From JBHHZM01 sp046758065 (GTDB lineage Bacteria; Pseudomonadota; Alphaproteobacteria; JAAXGF01): DNA of 20,350 nucleotides. The translations under genes were made by a program, and so were the position numbers. Positions 5,523-12,782 of this stretch are shown in pieces (position 1 is the stretch's first letter; each line of letters starts with the position of its first letter). The notes under the pieces were generated by a model, which saw only the letters and a list, made by a program, of their open reading frames with translations, was not told where the DNA came from and did no database searches. The stretch is from contig JBHHZM010000054.1 in the NCBI GenBank assembly GCA_046758065.1, forward strand, positions 1 to 20,350. Direction: 5' to 3'.

Positions 5523-7226
5523 GTGTCGTCTTCCGGGCCATTGACGGCGACCGTCGCCATTTCCGGCCCCTTCGGACGCTTCCGGTTCGGCGTCTGGAGT
5601 CTCGCCGCGGTGCTGATCGCGCTGCTCGTCTCGACGCCGGTGCTCGTGGTCGCGGCGAGCGTGTTCTCTCCGGCCGGCGAGGTCTGGCGTCATCTTGCCG
5701 ACACCGTGCTCGCGATCTATGTCGCCAACTCGCTGTGGCTGATGCTCGGGGTAGGGGCGGGAACCTTCGCCATCGGCGTCTCGACGGCTTGGCTCGTCAC
5801 CATGTGCCGGTTTCCCGGCCGCAGCGCTTTCGAATGGGCGCTGCTGCTGCCCTTCGCCGTGCCGGCCTACGTCGTCGCCTTCACTTACGGCGGCCTGTTC
5901 GAGTTCGCCGGTCCGTTGCAGAGCGCGCTGCGCGAGGCCACCGGTTGGGGGCGGGGCGATTACTGGTTTCCCGAGGTGCGCTCGCTCGGCGGCGCCGTCG
6001 TCGTGCTCACCGTGGTGCTCTACCCTTACGTTTACCTTCTGGCGCGCGCCGCATTCCTCGAGCAATCGATCTGTGTGATCGAGATCAGCCGCACGCTGGG
6101 TCGCGGCCCGTGGTACAGCTTTCGCGCCGTTGCCCTGCCGCTGGCCCGTCCGGCGATCATCGCCGGAGTGGCGCTGGCGCTGATGGAGGCGCTGAGCGAC
6201 TTCGGCGCGGTTCAGCAGCTCGCGGTCGAGACCTTCACCACGGGAATTTTCCGCACCTGGTTCGGTCTCGGCGACGCGAGCGCGGCGGCGCAGCTTTCGG
6301 CCGTGCTGATGATTTTCGTCCTTGCGCTGGTGCTGGTCGAGCGCGGCTCCCGCGGCCGGCGGCGTTACCACCATACCTCGCGGCGCTACCGGGCGCTGCC
6401 GCGCTTTCGCTTGGGGGGGGCCAAGGCGGTGTGCGCCGTGCTTGCCTGTATCTTGCCGATCTTCTTCGGTTTTCTGCTGCCGGGAGCCCAACTCCTCGCC
6501 TGGAGCTTCCAAACGGCGGCAAGCGTGGTCGATGCGCAGTTTATCGTTCTCGCCGCGAACAGCATGGGACTCGCCGGCGTCGCGGCGCTGCTCGCCGTGG
6601 CGGTCGCCGTGGTGCTGGCCTACGGTCAGCGCCTCCATCCCGGGCCGTTGACGGCGCTCTCGGCACGGGTTGCGAGTCTCGGCTACGCCGTGCCCGGCTC
6701 GGTGCTTGCGGTCGGCGTGCTGCTGCCCTTCGCCTGGATCGACAACACGCTCGATGTCTGGATGCGCGCGAGCTTCGGGGTCTCGACGGGGCTCCTGCTG
6801 AGCGGCACGCTGGTGGCCCTGCTTTTCGCCTACCTGGTGCGCTTTCTTGCCATATCGTTCAATACGGTCGAAGCGAGTCTCGGCAAGGTGACGCCGACCA
6901 TGGACGGCGCCGCGCGCACGCTCGGTCTCGGTCCCTCGGCGACGCTCGCGCGGGTGCATCTGCCGATCATCTCGGGCAGCCTGATGACCGCGGCGATCCT
7001 CGTCTTCGTCGACGTGATGAAGGAGCTACCGGCGACGCTGATCATGCGGCCGTTCAACTTCAACACCCTGGCGGTGCGCGCCTTCGAACTCGCTTCGGAC
7101 GAGCAGCTTGCCGAGGCCGCGCCGGCGGCGCTCACCATCGTCGCCGTTGGAATCGTGCCGGTGATTGTGCTGACCCGCGCGATCGCGCGTTCGCGTCCGG
7201 GACAGAGGGCGGCGGAAAGTGGGTGA
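5523..7226 (+). CDS. fbpB: Ferric iron ABC transporter permease (FbpB/SfuB type)
   Basis: 567-residue inner-membrane protein with about twelve hydrophobic segments, formed of two fused permease halves separated by a basic loop (around residues 280-305, rich in Arg and His). Each half carries an EAA-type loop that contacts the ATPase: about 187-210 (EISRTLGRGPWYSFRAVALP) and about 456-480 (DGAARTLGLGPSATLARVHLP). Length and two-fold architecture match FbpB/SfuB/HitB proteins that import Fe3+ delivered by a periplasmic binding protein; thiamine or putrescine-type permeases are less likely. I chose the GTG at 5523, preceded at nine bases by GGGGA. The frame extends upstream to an ATG at 5433, but that stretch is repeat/leader sequence. 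The stop overlaps or abuts the ATPase gene. The Fur-type site upstream fits iron control. The substrate is inferred, not shown. Confidence 0.9.
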   Translation: MSSSGPLTATVAISGPFGRFRFGVWSLAAVLIALLVSTPVLVVAASVFSPAGEVWRHLADTVLAIYVANSLWLMLGVGAGTFAIGVSTAWLVTMCRFPGRSAFEWALLLPFAVPAYVVAFTYGGLFEFAGPLQSALREATGWGRGDYWFPEVRSLGGAVVVLTVVLYPYVYLLARAAFLEQSICVIEISRTLGRGPWYSFRAVALPLARPAIIAGVALALMEALSDFGAVQQLAVETFTTGIFRTWFGLGDASAAAQLSAVLMIFVLALVLVERGSRGRRRYHHTSRRYRALPRFRLGGAKAVCAVLACILPIFFGFLLPGAQLLAWSFQTAASVVDAQFIVLAANSMGLAGVAALLAVAVAVVLAYGQRLHPGPLTALSARVASLGYAVPGSVLAVGVLLPFAWIDNTLDVWMRASFGVSTGLLLSGTLVALLFAYLVRFLAISFNTVEASLGKVTPTMDGAARTLGLGPSATLARVHLPIISGSLMTAAILVFVDVMKELPATLIMRPFNFNTLAVRAFELASDEQLAEAAPAALTIVAVGIVPVIVLTRAIARSRPGQRAAESG

Positions 7227-7227
7227 G

Positions 7228-8289
7228 ATGGACGCCCTGGTACTCGAAAACGTGAGCCACGCCTATGACGGCGTTCGCGCCGTCGAGGATGTCTCGCTGC
7301 GGGTCGGCGAGGGCGAGCTCGTCTGCCTGCTCGGGCCGTCGGGCTGCGGCAAGACCACCCTGCTCAGGCTCGCCGCCGGGCTCGAGACGCTGCAGGCGGG
7401 CCGGATCATGATCGCGGGCCGCCTGGCGGCGCGCCCCGGTGCTTCGTTGCCTCCGGAGGCGCGCGGCGTCGGCCTGGTGTTCCAGGATTACGCCTTATTC
7501 CCGCATCTCACAGTGGCCGAAAACGTCGCTTTCGGTCTCGGCGACCGCCCGGCAGGCGAGCGCCGGCGGCAAGTGACCGAGATGCTCGATCGGGTCGGCA
7601 TGGTCAAGAACGCGGGGCGCTATCCGCATGTCTTGTCGGGCGGCGAGCAGCAGCGCGTCGCGCTCGCCCGCGCGCTGGCGCCGAAGCCGGCGTTGCTGCT
7701 GTTCGACGAACCTTTCTCGGGTCTCGACATCCGGCTGCGCAACAAGGTGCGCGACGAGACTCTGACGGTGCTCGCCGAGGCGAATATCTCGACGCTGATC
7801 GTCACGCACGATCCGGAGGAGGCGATGTACATGGCCGACCGCATCGCCGTCATGCGTGCCGGGCGCATTCTCCAGGAAGGCAGCCCAGCGCAGATCTACA
7901 CCCAGCCGTCGAGCGCGTTCATTGCGGATTTCCTTAGCGATGTCAATTGGCTGCACGGTTCCGTCGAAGGCGGCGCCGTGACCAGTCCCTTGGGGCCGCT
8001 CGCCGTCGGCGGCATCGGCGACGGCGAACGGGTCGACGTGCTGATCCGCCCCGAGGCGATCCATATCGCGCCCGGCGGAGGCGAGGGGGCGGTGGCGGCC
8101 GAAGTCGTTGGCGTTCATCTTCTCGGGCACTCGAGCATCGTCGAACTGCGCCCGGACGGCAACGCCTACACACTGCGCGCCCGTCTGCCGGGAGTCAGAG
8201 CGCCGCGCTGCGGCGAGCGCGTCGCGCTGCGTCTCGATGACAGTCAGGCCTTTGTTTTTCCCTGCGGCGTCCCCACTAAGATAGAATAG
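7228..8289 (+). CDS. fbpC: Ferric iron ABC transporter ATP-binding protein (FbpC type)
   Basis: 353-residue cytoplasmic ATPase that powers the adjacent permease. All nucleotide-binding motifs are intact: Walker A GPSGCGKT at 36-43, Q-loop at Q86 (VFQDYALFPH), signature LSGGEQQR at 136-143, Walker B LLLFDEP at 156-162, and the H-loop H194 (VTHDPEEAMYMADR). After about residue 230 there is a C-terminal regulatory TOBE-like beta domain (VLIRPEAIHI, VVGVHLLGHSSIVEL), as in FbpC and other CUT1/iron-type ATPases. I prefer the ATG at 7228 (GGAAAG eight bases upstream), which begins one base after the permease stop. The in-frame GTG at 7219 would add three residues and overlap the permease. No binding protein gene follows; the next gene is tatA. 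Confidence 0.9.
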   Translation: MDALVLENVSHAYDGVRAVEDVSLRVGEGELVCLLGPSGCGKTTLLRLAAGLETLQAGRIMIAGRLAARPGASLPPEARGVGLVFQDYALFPHLTVAENVAFGLGDRPAGERRRQVTEMLDRVGMVKNAGRYPHVLSGGEQQRVALARALAPKPALLLFDEPFSGLDIRLRNKVRDETLTVLAEANISTLIVTHDPEEAMYMADRIAVMRAGRILQEGSPAQIYTQPSSAFIADFLSDVNWLHGSVEGGAVTSPLGPLAVGGIGDGERVDVLIRPEAIHIAPGGGEGAVAAEVVGVHLLGHSSIVELRPDGNAYTLRARLPGVRAPRCGERVALRLDDSQAFVFPCGVPTKIE

Positions 8290-8295
8290 GCCGAT

Positions 8296-8320
8296 CCCGG
8301 GGTTCGTCCGCGCCCCCGGG
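8296..8320 (+). terminator. GC hairpin after the iron transport genes
   Basis: CCCGGGG (8296-8302) pairs with CCCCGGG (8314-8320) across an 11-base loop, six bases after the fbpC stop codon. No U-run follows, so it may be a weak or factor-assisted terminator, or only a mRNA 3'-end stabiliser. It is the only candidate boundary between the iron genes and tatABC. Confidence 0.35.
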
Positions 8321-8407
8321 GGGAGGGTAGCGTTGCGCCGTTGGGCGCTTTCTGACATCATGCGGCGGCTTTCGGGCGGGCCGGGCCGCCAAGCTTGGAG
8401 TTGTTAT

Positions 8408-8644
8408 ATGGGCACGTTCAGCATATGGCACTGGGTCATCGTTCTGGCGATCGTCCTTCTGCTTTTCGGGCGAGGAAAGATTCCCAGCCTTATGGGCGAT
8501 ATGGCGAAGGGAATCAAAGCGTTCAAATCCGGAATGAAAGAAGACCCTGAGGAAAAGAAGTCGATAGACGACGCGACGACGGCGGCGGCCGACAGCGCCG
8601 TCAACGAAACCGCGGTAAAGAAGGACGAAGCGACCCAGGGCTAG
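8408..8644 (+). CDS. tatA: Twin-arginine translocase subunit TatA
   Basis: Pore-forming subunit of the Tat system, which exports folded proteins across the inner membrane. It has 78 residues, normal for TatA. A short periplasmic N-terminus leads into one membrane helix (about 7-20, WHWVIVLAIVLLLF), then the conserved F20-G21 hinge with GRGKIP, then an amphipathic helix (LMGDMAKGIKAFKSGM) and a charged, flexible tail. The ATG at 8408 has GGAG seven bases upstream. The frame is open to 8333, but that part lacks homology. It is followed by tatB after 45 bases, and a small hairpin overlaps the stop codon. The order tatA-tatB-tatC is standard. Confidence 0.96.
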   Translation: MGTFSIWHWVIVLAIVLLLFGRGKIPSLMGDMAKGIKAFKSGMKEDPEEKKSIDDATTAAADSAVNETAVKKDEATQG

Positions 8645-8654
8645 GAGCACCTAG
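8641..8654 (+). other. Small hairpin at the tatA-tatB junction
   Basis: CTAGG (8641-8645) and CCTAG (8650-8654) form a 5-bp inverted repeat with an AGCA loop. The left arm includes the last base positions of the tatA stop codon (TAG at 8642-8644). It lies 35 bases before the tatB start. TatA is needed in excess over TatB, so a structure here could help uncouple the two; that is inference and the stem is short. Confidence 0.3.
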
Positions 8655-8689
8655 GACGACAAGGCGCCGAGCCATAGTCGGAGACGGCG

Positions 8690-9130
8690 ATGCTTGACAT
8701 CGGCTGGTCGGAAATGCTGGTCGCCGCGGTGGTCGCCTTGGTCGTCATCGGGCCAAAGGATCTGCCGCGCGTGCTTCGCATGATCGGCCGGTGGGCGGGC
8801 AAGGCGCGTCGCATCGCCCGCGAATTCCAGAGCAATATCGATGACATGATGCGCGAATCCGAGGTCGCCGACATCAAGAAGGAGGCCGAATCGATCACGC
8901 GTTACGATGTCGGCAAGGACCTCGAAAAATCGATCGACCCCACGGGCGATCTGACGCGCACGTTCGACCCCACCGGGCCCGACACCGAAAGCGACGGCAA
9001 ATCGACGGTCGAGGCGGCGGCGGACGATGCGGCGGCGCCGGCCGAACCCGCTCCCGACGCAGCGACGGATTCCGGAGCGGGTGAACAGACCCCGCCGGCC
9101 ACGCCGCAGGCCGGCGGTCAGACGGCGTGA
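8690..9130 (+). CDS. tatB: Sec-independent translocase subunit TatB
   Basis: TatB forms the Tat substrate receptor with TatC. It has 146 residues. The N-terminus MLDIGWSEMLVAAVVALVVIGPKDLPRVLR shows the TatB hallmarks: Glu at position 8 in the membrane helix, the G21-P22 hinge, and the following amphipathic helix (MIGRWAGKARRIAREFQ). The C-terminal half is low-complexity, acidic and Ala/Pro-rich with a repeated DPTG motif (SIDPTGDL, FDPTGPD), typical of alphaproteobacterial TatB. GGAG lies six bases before the ATG. The stop overlaps the tatC GTG start (GTGA), implying coupled translation and 1:1 synthesis with TatC. Confidence 0.95.
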   Translation: MLDIGWSEMLVAAVVALVVIGPKDLPRVLRMIGRWAGKARRIAREFQSNIDDMMRESEVADIKKEAESITRYDVGKDLEKSIDPTGDLTRTFDPTGPDTESDGKSTVEAAADDAAAPAEPAPDAATDSGAGEQTPPATPQAGGQTA

Positions 9131-9999
9131 AGGATATCGACGACAGCAAGGCGCCGCTCCTCGATCATCTCGTGGAGCTTCGCACGCGGCTGATTCGCAG
9201 CGTGATCGCCATTTTTGTACTTTTTTTCGTCGGCTACTACTTCGCCGAGCAGATCTACGGGTTTCTCGTCCAGCCGCTCGCCGACATTTACACACGTCAG
9301 GGCGCGCGGCTCATCTTCACGGCGTTGCACGAGGTGTTCTTCACCTACGTCAAGGTCGCGTTTTTCGCCGCCCTGTTCGTCGCCTTTCCGTTCATCGCCA
9401 TGCAAGTGTGGATGTTCGTCGCGCCGGGGCTCTACAAGAACGAAAAGTCCGCTTTCCTGCCGTTTCTGGTGCTCACTCCTATTCTCTTTCTGGCCGGTGC
9501 CGCGCTCGTCTACTACATGATCTTCCCCCTGGCATGGAAGTTCTTCATCCGATTCGAGACGGCCGGGGTCGGTGGCACCCTGCCCATTCAGCTCGAACCC
9601 AAGGTCAACGAATACCTGGCGCTGGTGATGAAGCTGATTTTCGCCTTCGGCCTCAGCTTCGAATTGCCGCTGTTACTTACGCTTCTGGCGCGCGCCGGCA
9701 TGACGACTGCGCAAGGTCTTGCTGCGAAGCGCAAGTACGCCATCGTGCTCGCCTTCGTCGCCGCGGCGATTCTGACCCCGCCCGACCCCATCAGTCAGAT
9801 CAGTCTCGCGGTGCCGATCATACTGCTTTACGAAATTTCGATCATCGCCGTACGCATGGTCGAGAAGAAACGCGCGGCGCGGGAAGCGGCCGAAGAGGCG
9901 GCGGCGGCCGCGACCCCGAATGCCGCTGCCGCCGCCGCTGGTGCGTCGGGCGGTGAGGAGGAAATCGTCGAGGAAACCGACTTCAACCTCGACCGCTGA
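9127..9999 (+). CDS. tatC: Sec-independent translocase subunit TatC
   Basis: Polytopic core of the Tat receptor that recognises twin-arginine signal peptides. It has 290 residues and six membrane segments. Signature features: LLDHLVELRTRLI near the N-terminus with the signal-peptide-binding Glu17; the periplasmic loop; AFPFIAMQVWMFVAPGLYKNEK in the first cytoplasmic loop; FGLSFELPLLL with Glu179, equivalent to the buried conserved glutamate of other TatCs; and LTPPDPISQISLAVP. A tail of about 45 residues (from about 245) is charged, then poly-Ala, then acidic, and is longer than in E. coli TatC. The GTG at 9127 overlaps the tatB stop. It is the last gene of the tat unit, with an 87-base gap to serS holding a hairpin and promoter-like boxes. 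Confidence 0.97.
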   Translation: MKDIDDSKAPLLDHLVELRTRLIRSVIAIFVLFFVGYYFAEQIYGFLVQPLADIYTRQGARLIFTALHEVFFTYVKVAFFAALFVAFPFIAMQVWMFVAPGLYKNEKSAFLPFLVLTPILFLAGAALVYYMIFPLAWKFFIRFETAGVGGTLPIQLEPKVNEYLALVMKLIFAFGLSFELPLLLTLLARAGMTTAQGLAAKRKYAIVLAFVAAAILTPPDPISQISLAVPIILLYEISIIAVRMVEKKRAAREAAEEAAAAATPNAAAAAAGASGGEEEIVEETDFNLDR

Positions 10000-10008
10000 G
10001 CGGGGCTC

Positions 10009-10030
10009 GGCGGTGGACGAGGCCACCGCC
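10009..10030 (+). terminator. Hairpin downstream of tatC
   Basis: GGCGGTGG (10009-10016) and CCACCGCC (10023-10030) form a perfect 8-bp stem with a six-base loop, starting nine bases after the tatC stop. No U-tract follows, so it could be a tat mRNA end stabiliser or a partial terminator. It overlaps the -35-like box of the putative serS promoter. Confidence 0.5.
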
Positions 10031-10042
10031 GCGGCGTATATA
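10014..10042 (+). promoter_or_regulatory. Putative serS promoter
   Basis: TGGACG (10014-10019; 4 of 6 to TTGACA), a 17-base spacer, then TATATA (10037-10042; 4 of 6 to TATAAT). The predicted start would be near 10049, about 38 bases before the serS ATG. It is embedded in the hairpin after tatC, so termination and initiation signals are interleaved. Confidence 0.4.
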
Positions 10043-10086
10043 GGGCTCGATGTATGGGGCTCCCAGCGTGATTTCCCCGGAACCCG

Positions 10087-11364
10087 ATGTTTGACGTAAA
10101 AGCCATCCGCGAGCACCCGGAGCGGTTCGATTCGGGGCGCTCCAAACGTGGACTCGCGCCGCTCGCCGGAGCGATTCTCGCGCTCGACGATCGCCGCCGC
10201 GCGCTTCAGACGCGCCTGCAGGAGATGCAGCAACGGCGCAACGAGGTCTCGAAGGCGATCGGCCGCGCCAAGGTGAACGGCGAGGACGCCGCTGCTTTGA
10301 TGGTCGAGGTTGCGTCTCTCAAGGACGAGATTCGCACCGTCGAAGACGAGGAACGCGCCGCTGCGACCGAGCTCGACGGCGCCCTCGCGGCCGAGCCCAA
10401 CCTGCCCGAGGACGGGGTCCCGGCAGGGGAAGACGAAAGTGCCAACGTCGAACTGCGACGCTGGGGCGCGCCGCGTGATTTCGGCTTCGCGGTCCGCGAC
10501 CACGTTGCGATCGGCGAAGGGCTCGGGCTGATGAAGTTCGATATCGCGGCGCGCATGTCGGGTGCCCGCTTCGTCGTCCTCGAAGGTGCGCTGGCGCGGC
10601 TCGAACGCGCGCTCGCCGGCTTCATGCTCGACATGCACACGCGCGAGTTCGGCTACACCGAGGTCAACCCGCCGCTGTTGGTGCGCGAATCGGCGGCCTT
10701 CGGCACCGGCAACCTCCCCAAGTTCGCCGACGACCTGTTCCACACCACCGACGACTACTGGCTCATTCCGACCGCCGAGATGTCGCTGACCAACCTCGCC
10801 GCCGGCGAAATTTTCGACGAGGCGCGGCTCCCCTTGCGGTATACCGCGTTCACGCCGTGTTTTCGCTCCGAGGCCGGGTCCGCCGGCAAGGATACGCGCG
10901 GCATGATCCGCCAGCACCAGTTCAGCAAGGTCGAGCTGGTTTCGATCGTCCGCCCCGAGTATTCCACCGACGAGCACGAGCGCATGACCGTCTGCGCCGA
11001 GGAGGTGCTCAAACGTCTCGGTCTGCCTTATCGGGTTATGCTGTTGTGCGCCGGCGACATGGGGTTCTCGGCGCAGAAGACCTATGACATCGAGGTCTGG
11101 TTGCCGGGTCAGGAGCGCTACCGCGAGATTTCGAGCTGCTCGAACTGCGGCGATTTCCAGGCGCGGCGCATGAAGGCGCGGTTCCGTCAGGCGGGCGAAC
11201 GCGGAACCCGCTTCGTCCATACGTTGAACGGCTCTGGTCTCGCCGTCGGACGGTCGCTCGTCGCGGTGCTCGAAAACTATCAGGAAGCGGACGGCGCGGT
11301 AACGGTGCCCGAGGTCCTGCGTCCCTATGTGAACGGGATCGAGCGCATCGTTCCCCCCAGCTAA
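10087..11364 (+). CDS. serS: Seryl-tRNA synthetase
   Basis: Class II enzyme charging tRNA-Ser (and tRNA-Sec where present) in the cytoplasm. It has 425 residues, the normal length. The N-terminal helical arm that grips the tRNA long variable loop is at about 25-105 (charged coiled coil with LQEMQQRRNEVSKAIG). The catalytic core has the serine-binding PTAEMSLTNL, motif 2 around 259-283 (FRSEAGSAGKDTRGMIRQHQ) and motif 3 around 382-397 (GSGLAVGRSLVAVLEN). The SSCSNCGDFQARRM segment is also conserved. The ATG at 10087 gives the standard MFDVKAIREHPE start; the ribosome site is weak (GGAA at four bases). surE follows after 21 bases. A large antisense open frame covering this gene is a codon-bias shadow. 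Confidence 0.97.
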   Translation: MFDVKAIREHPERFDSGRSKRGLAPLAGAILALDDRRRALQTRLQEMQQRRNEVSKAIGRAKVNGEDAAALMVEVASLKDEIRTVEDEERAAATELDGALAAEPNLPEDGVPAGEDESANVELRRWGAPRDFGFAVRDHVAIGEGLGLMKFDIAARMSGARFVVLEGALARLERALAGFMLDMHTREFGYTEVNPPLLVRESAAFGTGNLPKFADDLFHTTDDYWLIPTAEMSLTNLAAGEIFDEARLPLRYTAFTPCFRSEAGSAGKDTRGMIRQHQFSKVELVSIVRPEYSTDEHERMTVCAEEVLKRLGLPYRVMLLCAGDMGFSAQKTYDIEVWLPGQERYREISSCSNCGDFQARRMKARFRQAGERGTRFVHTLNGSGLAVGRSLVAVLENYQEADGAVTVPEVLRPYVNGIERIVPPS

Positions 11365-11385
11365 GCGTGGACGGCGTGCCGGTGA

Positions 11386-12138
11386 ATGCGAATTCTCATA
11401 ACCAACGACGACGGAATCAACGCGCGCGGTCTCAAGGTGCTCGAGAGCATCGCCCGCGGTTTGAGCCGCGACGTCTGGATCGCGGCGCCGGAAACCGAGC
11501 AGAGCGGTGCCAGCCATTCGCTCACGCTCTACCGGCCGCTGCGCGTGCGCCAAATTTCGCGCCGCCGTTTCGCCGTCGACGGCACGCCGACCGATTGCGT
11601 CATGCTCGCAATCCACAGGCTGGTCCGCGGCAAGCGTCCCGACCTGTTGCTCTCGGGAATCAACCGCGGCAGCAATCTCGCCGACGACCTTACCTACTCG
11701 GGCACGGTGGCCGCGGCGTTCGAAGCGACCTTGCTGGGCGTGCCGGCGATTGCGCTCAGTCAGCACTTCGCCGACGGCAGCCCGGTCAAATGGGCGACCG
11801 CCGAGCACCATGCGCCGACCATGATCCGCCGCCTCGTCGAGGCCGGCTGGCCGGCGGATGTTCTGATCAACGTCAACTTCCCCGACCGCTTGGCGAGCGC
11901 GGTGACGGGCGCCGTCGTTTGCCGGCAGGGGCGGCACAAGTTCGGCGATGTGCTGACCGAACGGCTCGACCCGCGGGGAAGGCCCTATTACTGGATCGGC
12001 AGCGTGCGCAACCGCGAGGAGGAGGTCCCGGGCAGCGATATCGCGACGATCGAGAGCGGCGCGATCTCGATAACGCCACTCTGCCTCAACCTGACCCACG
12101 CATCGACGAGCGACGCGCTCAGGGAAGCGCTGACGTGA
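11386..12138 (+). CDS. surE: 5'/3'-nucleotidase SurE (stationary-phase survival protein)
   Basis: Metal-dependent phosphatase acting on nucleoside monophosphates. It has 250 residues, usual for the family. The N-terminus MRILITNDDGINARGLKVL carries the metal-binding Asp pair (D8, D9). APETEQSGASHSLTL holds the conserved serine. SGINRGSNLADDLTYSGTVAAAFEA holds the metal-binding Asn and the dimer-forming loop. The start is the ATG at 11386; this exact N-terminus is characteristic of SurE. The stop overlaps the GTG start of pcm. surE next to pcm is a classic proteobacterial pair linked to survival and repair of aged molecules. Confidence 0.97.
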   Translation: MRILITNDDGINARGLKVLESIARGLSRDVWIAAPETEQSGASHSLTLYRPLRVRQISRRRFAVDGTPTDCVMLAIHRLVRGKRPDLLLSGINRGSNLADDLTYSGTVAAAFEATLLGVPAIALSQHFADGSPVKWATAEHHAPTMIRRLVEAGWPADVLINVNFPDRLASAVTGAVVCRQGRHKFGDVLTERLDPRGRPYYWIGSVRNREEEVPGSDIATIESGAISITPLCLNLTHASTSDALREALT

Positions 12139-12779
12139 GCGTCGAAGCGCGGATTCGCCTGATCATGGATCTGCGCCGCGAAGGCATCAAGGACACCCGC
12201 GTGCTTTCCGCCCTCGAGCGAGTGCCGCGCGAACGGTTCGTCCCCGAGACCTTCGTCGATCAAGCATACGAAAACGTGGCGCTGCCGATCGGCCACGGCC
12301 AGACCATAAGCCAGCCGCTGGTCGTCGCCTTCATGACCGAACGGCTCCGGCTCGGCGAACGCATGAAGGTGCTCGAGATCGGTACCGGTTCGGGCTACCA
12401 GGCGGCGATACTCGCGAAACTCTGTCGCCGGCTCTATACCATCGAGCGCCACGGTGCGCTCCTGCGCGAGGCCGAAGAGCGTTTCAAGGCGTTGGGAATC
12501 CCCAACATCGTCACGCGCCGCGGCGACGGTGCGAAGGGCTGGCCCGAACAGGCGCCGTTCGACCGCATCATCGTCACCGCGGCGGCGCCCAAGCTGCCGA
12601 CGGCGCTCGTCGAACAGCTCGCGGTCGGCGGGCTCATGGTGCTGCCGCTGGGGCACGACTTCCTCGACCAGGATCTCGTATGTCTCAGGCGCACCGAGAA
12701 CGGCCACGAGATCGAGTCGCTCATGAGCGTACGATTCGTGCCGCTCGTGTCGGGGCCGGTCGGCAACGACGGGAGGTGA
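12135..12779 (+). CDS. pcm: Protein-L-isoaspartate O-methyltransferase
   Basis: SAM-dependent repair enzyme that methylates isoaspartyl residues in damaged proteins. It has 214 residues. The PCMT signature GQTISQP, with the active-site serine near residue 60, precedes the SAM-binding motif VLEIGTGSGYQAA at 79-91. Later motifs are RRGDGAKGWPEQAPFDRIIVTAAAP and GGLMVLPLG. The GTG at 12135 overlaps the surE stop (GTGA), so translation is coupled. The frame stays open far upstream through surE to 11367, but that is a GC-rich shadow; PCMT homology begins within a few residues of this GTG (VEARIRLIMDLRREGI). Three bases after the stop, the next gene starts. Confidence 0.95.
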   Translation: MSVEARIRLIMDLRREGIKDTRVLSALERVPRERFVPETFVDQAYENVALPIGHGQTISQPLVVAFMTERLRLGERMKVLEIGTGSGYQAAILAKLCRRLYTIERHGALLREAEERFKALGIPNIVTRRGDGAKGWPEQAPFDRIIVTAAAPKLPTALVEQLAVGGLMVLPLGHDFLDQDLVCLRRTENGHEIESLMSVRFVPLVSGPVGNDGR

Positions 12780-12782
12780 ACG

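Noticed and set aside
5209..5541. 110-residue minus-strand ORF over the 42-bp repeats as a called gene
   Set aside because: No ribosome site at any start, overlap with the permease start and the Fur-type site, and no recognised family. The protein-like C-terminal end is noted in findings.
5469..6959. 496-codon minus-strand frame opposite the iron permease
   Set aside because: The product is highly charged and repetitive in Arg/Glu/His, while the plus strand encodes a clear twelve-segment permease. It is a codon-bias shadow.
9673..12099. 808-codon open frame on the minus strand across tatC, serS and surE
   Set aside because: It is a shadow created by GC-rich codon bias. It lies opposite three genes with full family signatures, and its own product is low-complexity, Arg/Glu/His-rich and without any motif.
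11367..12134. Upstream extension of the pcm frame through surE (a 470-residue fusion)
   Set aside because: The extension is Arg-rich out-of-frame surE sequence. PCMT homology starts at the GTG at 12135, which has the typical overlapping-stop arrangement.
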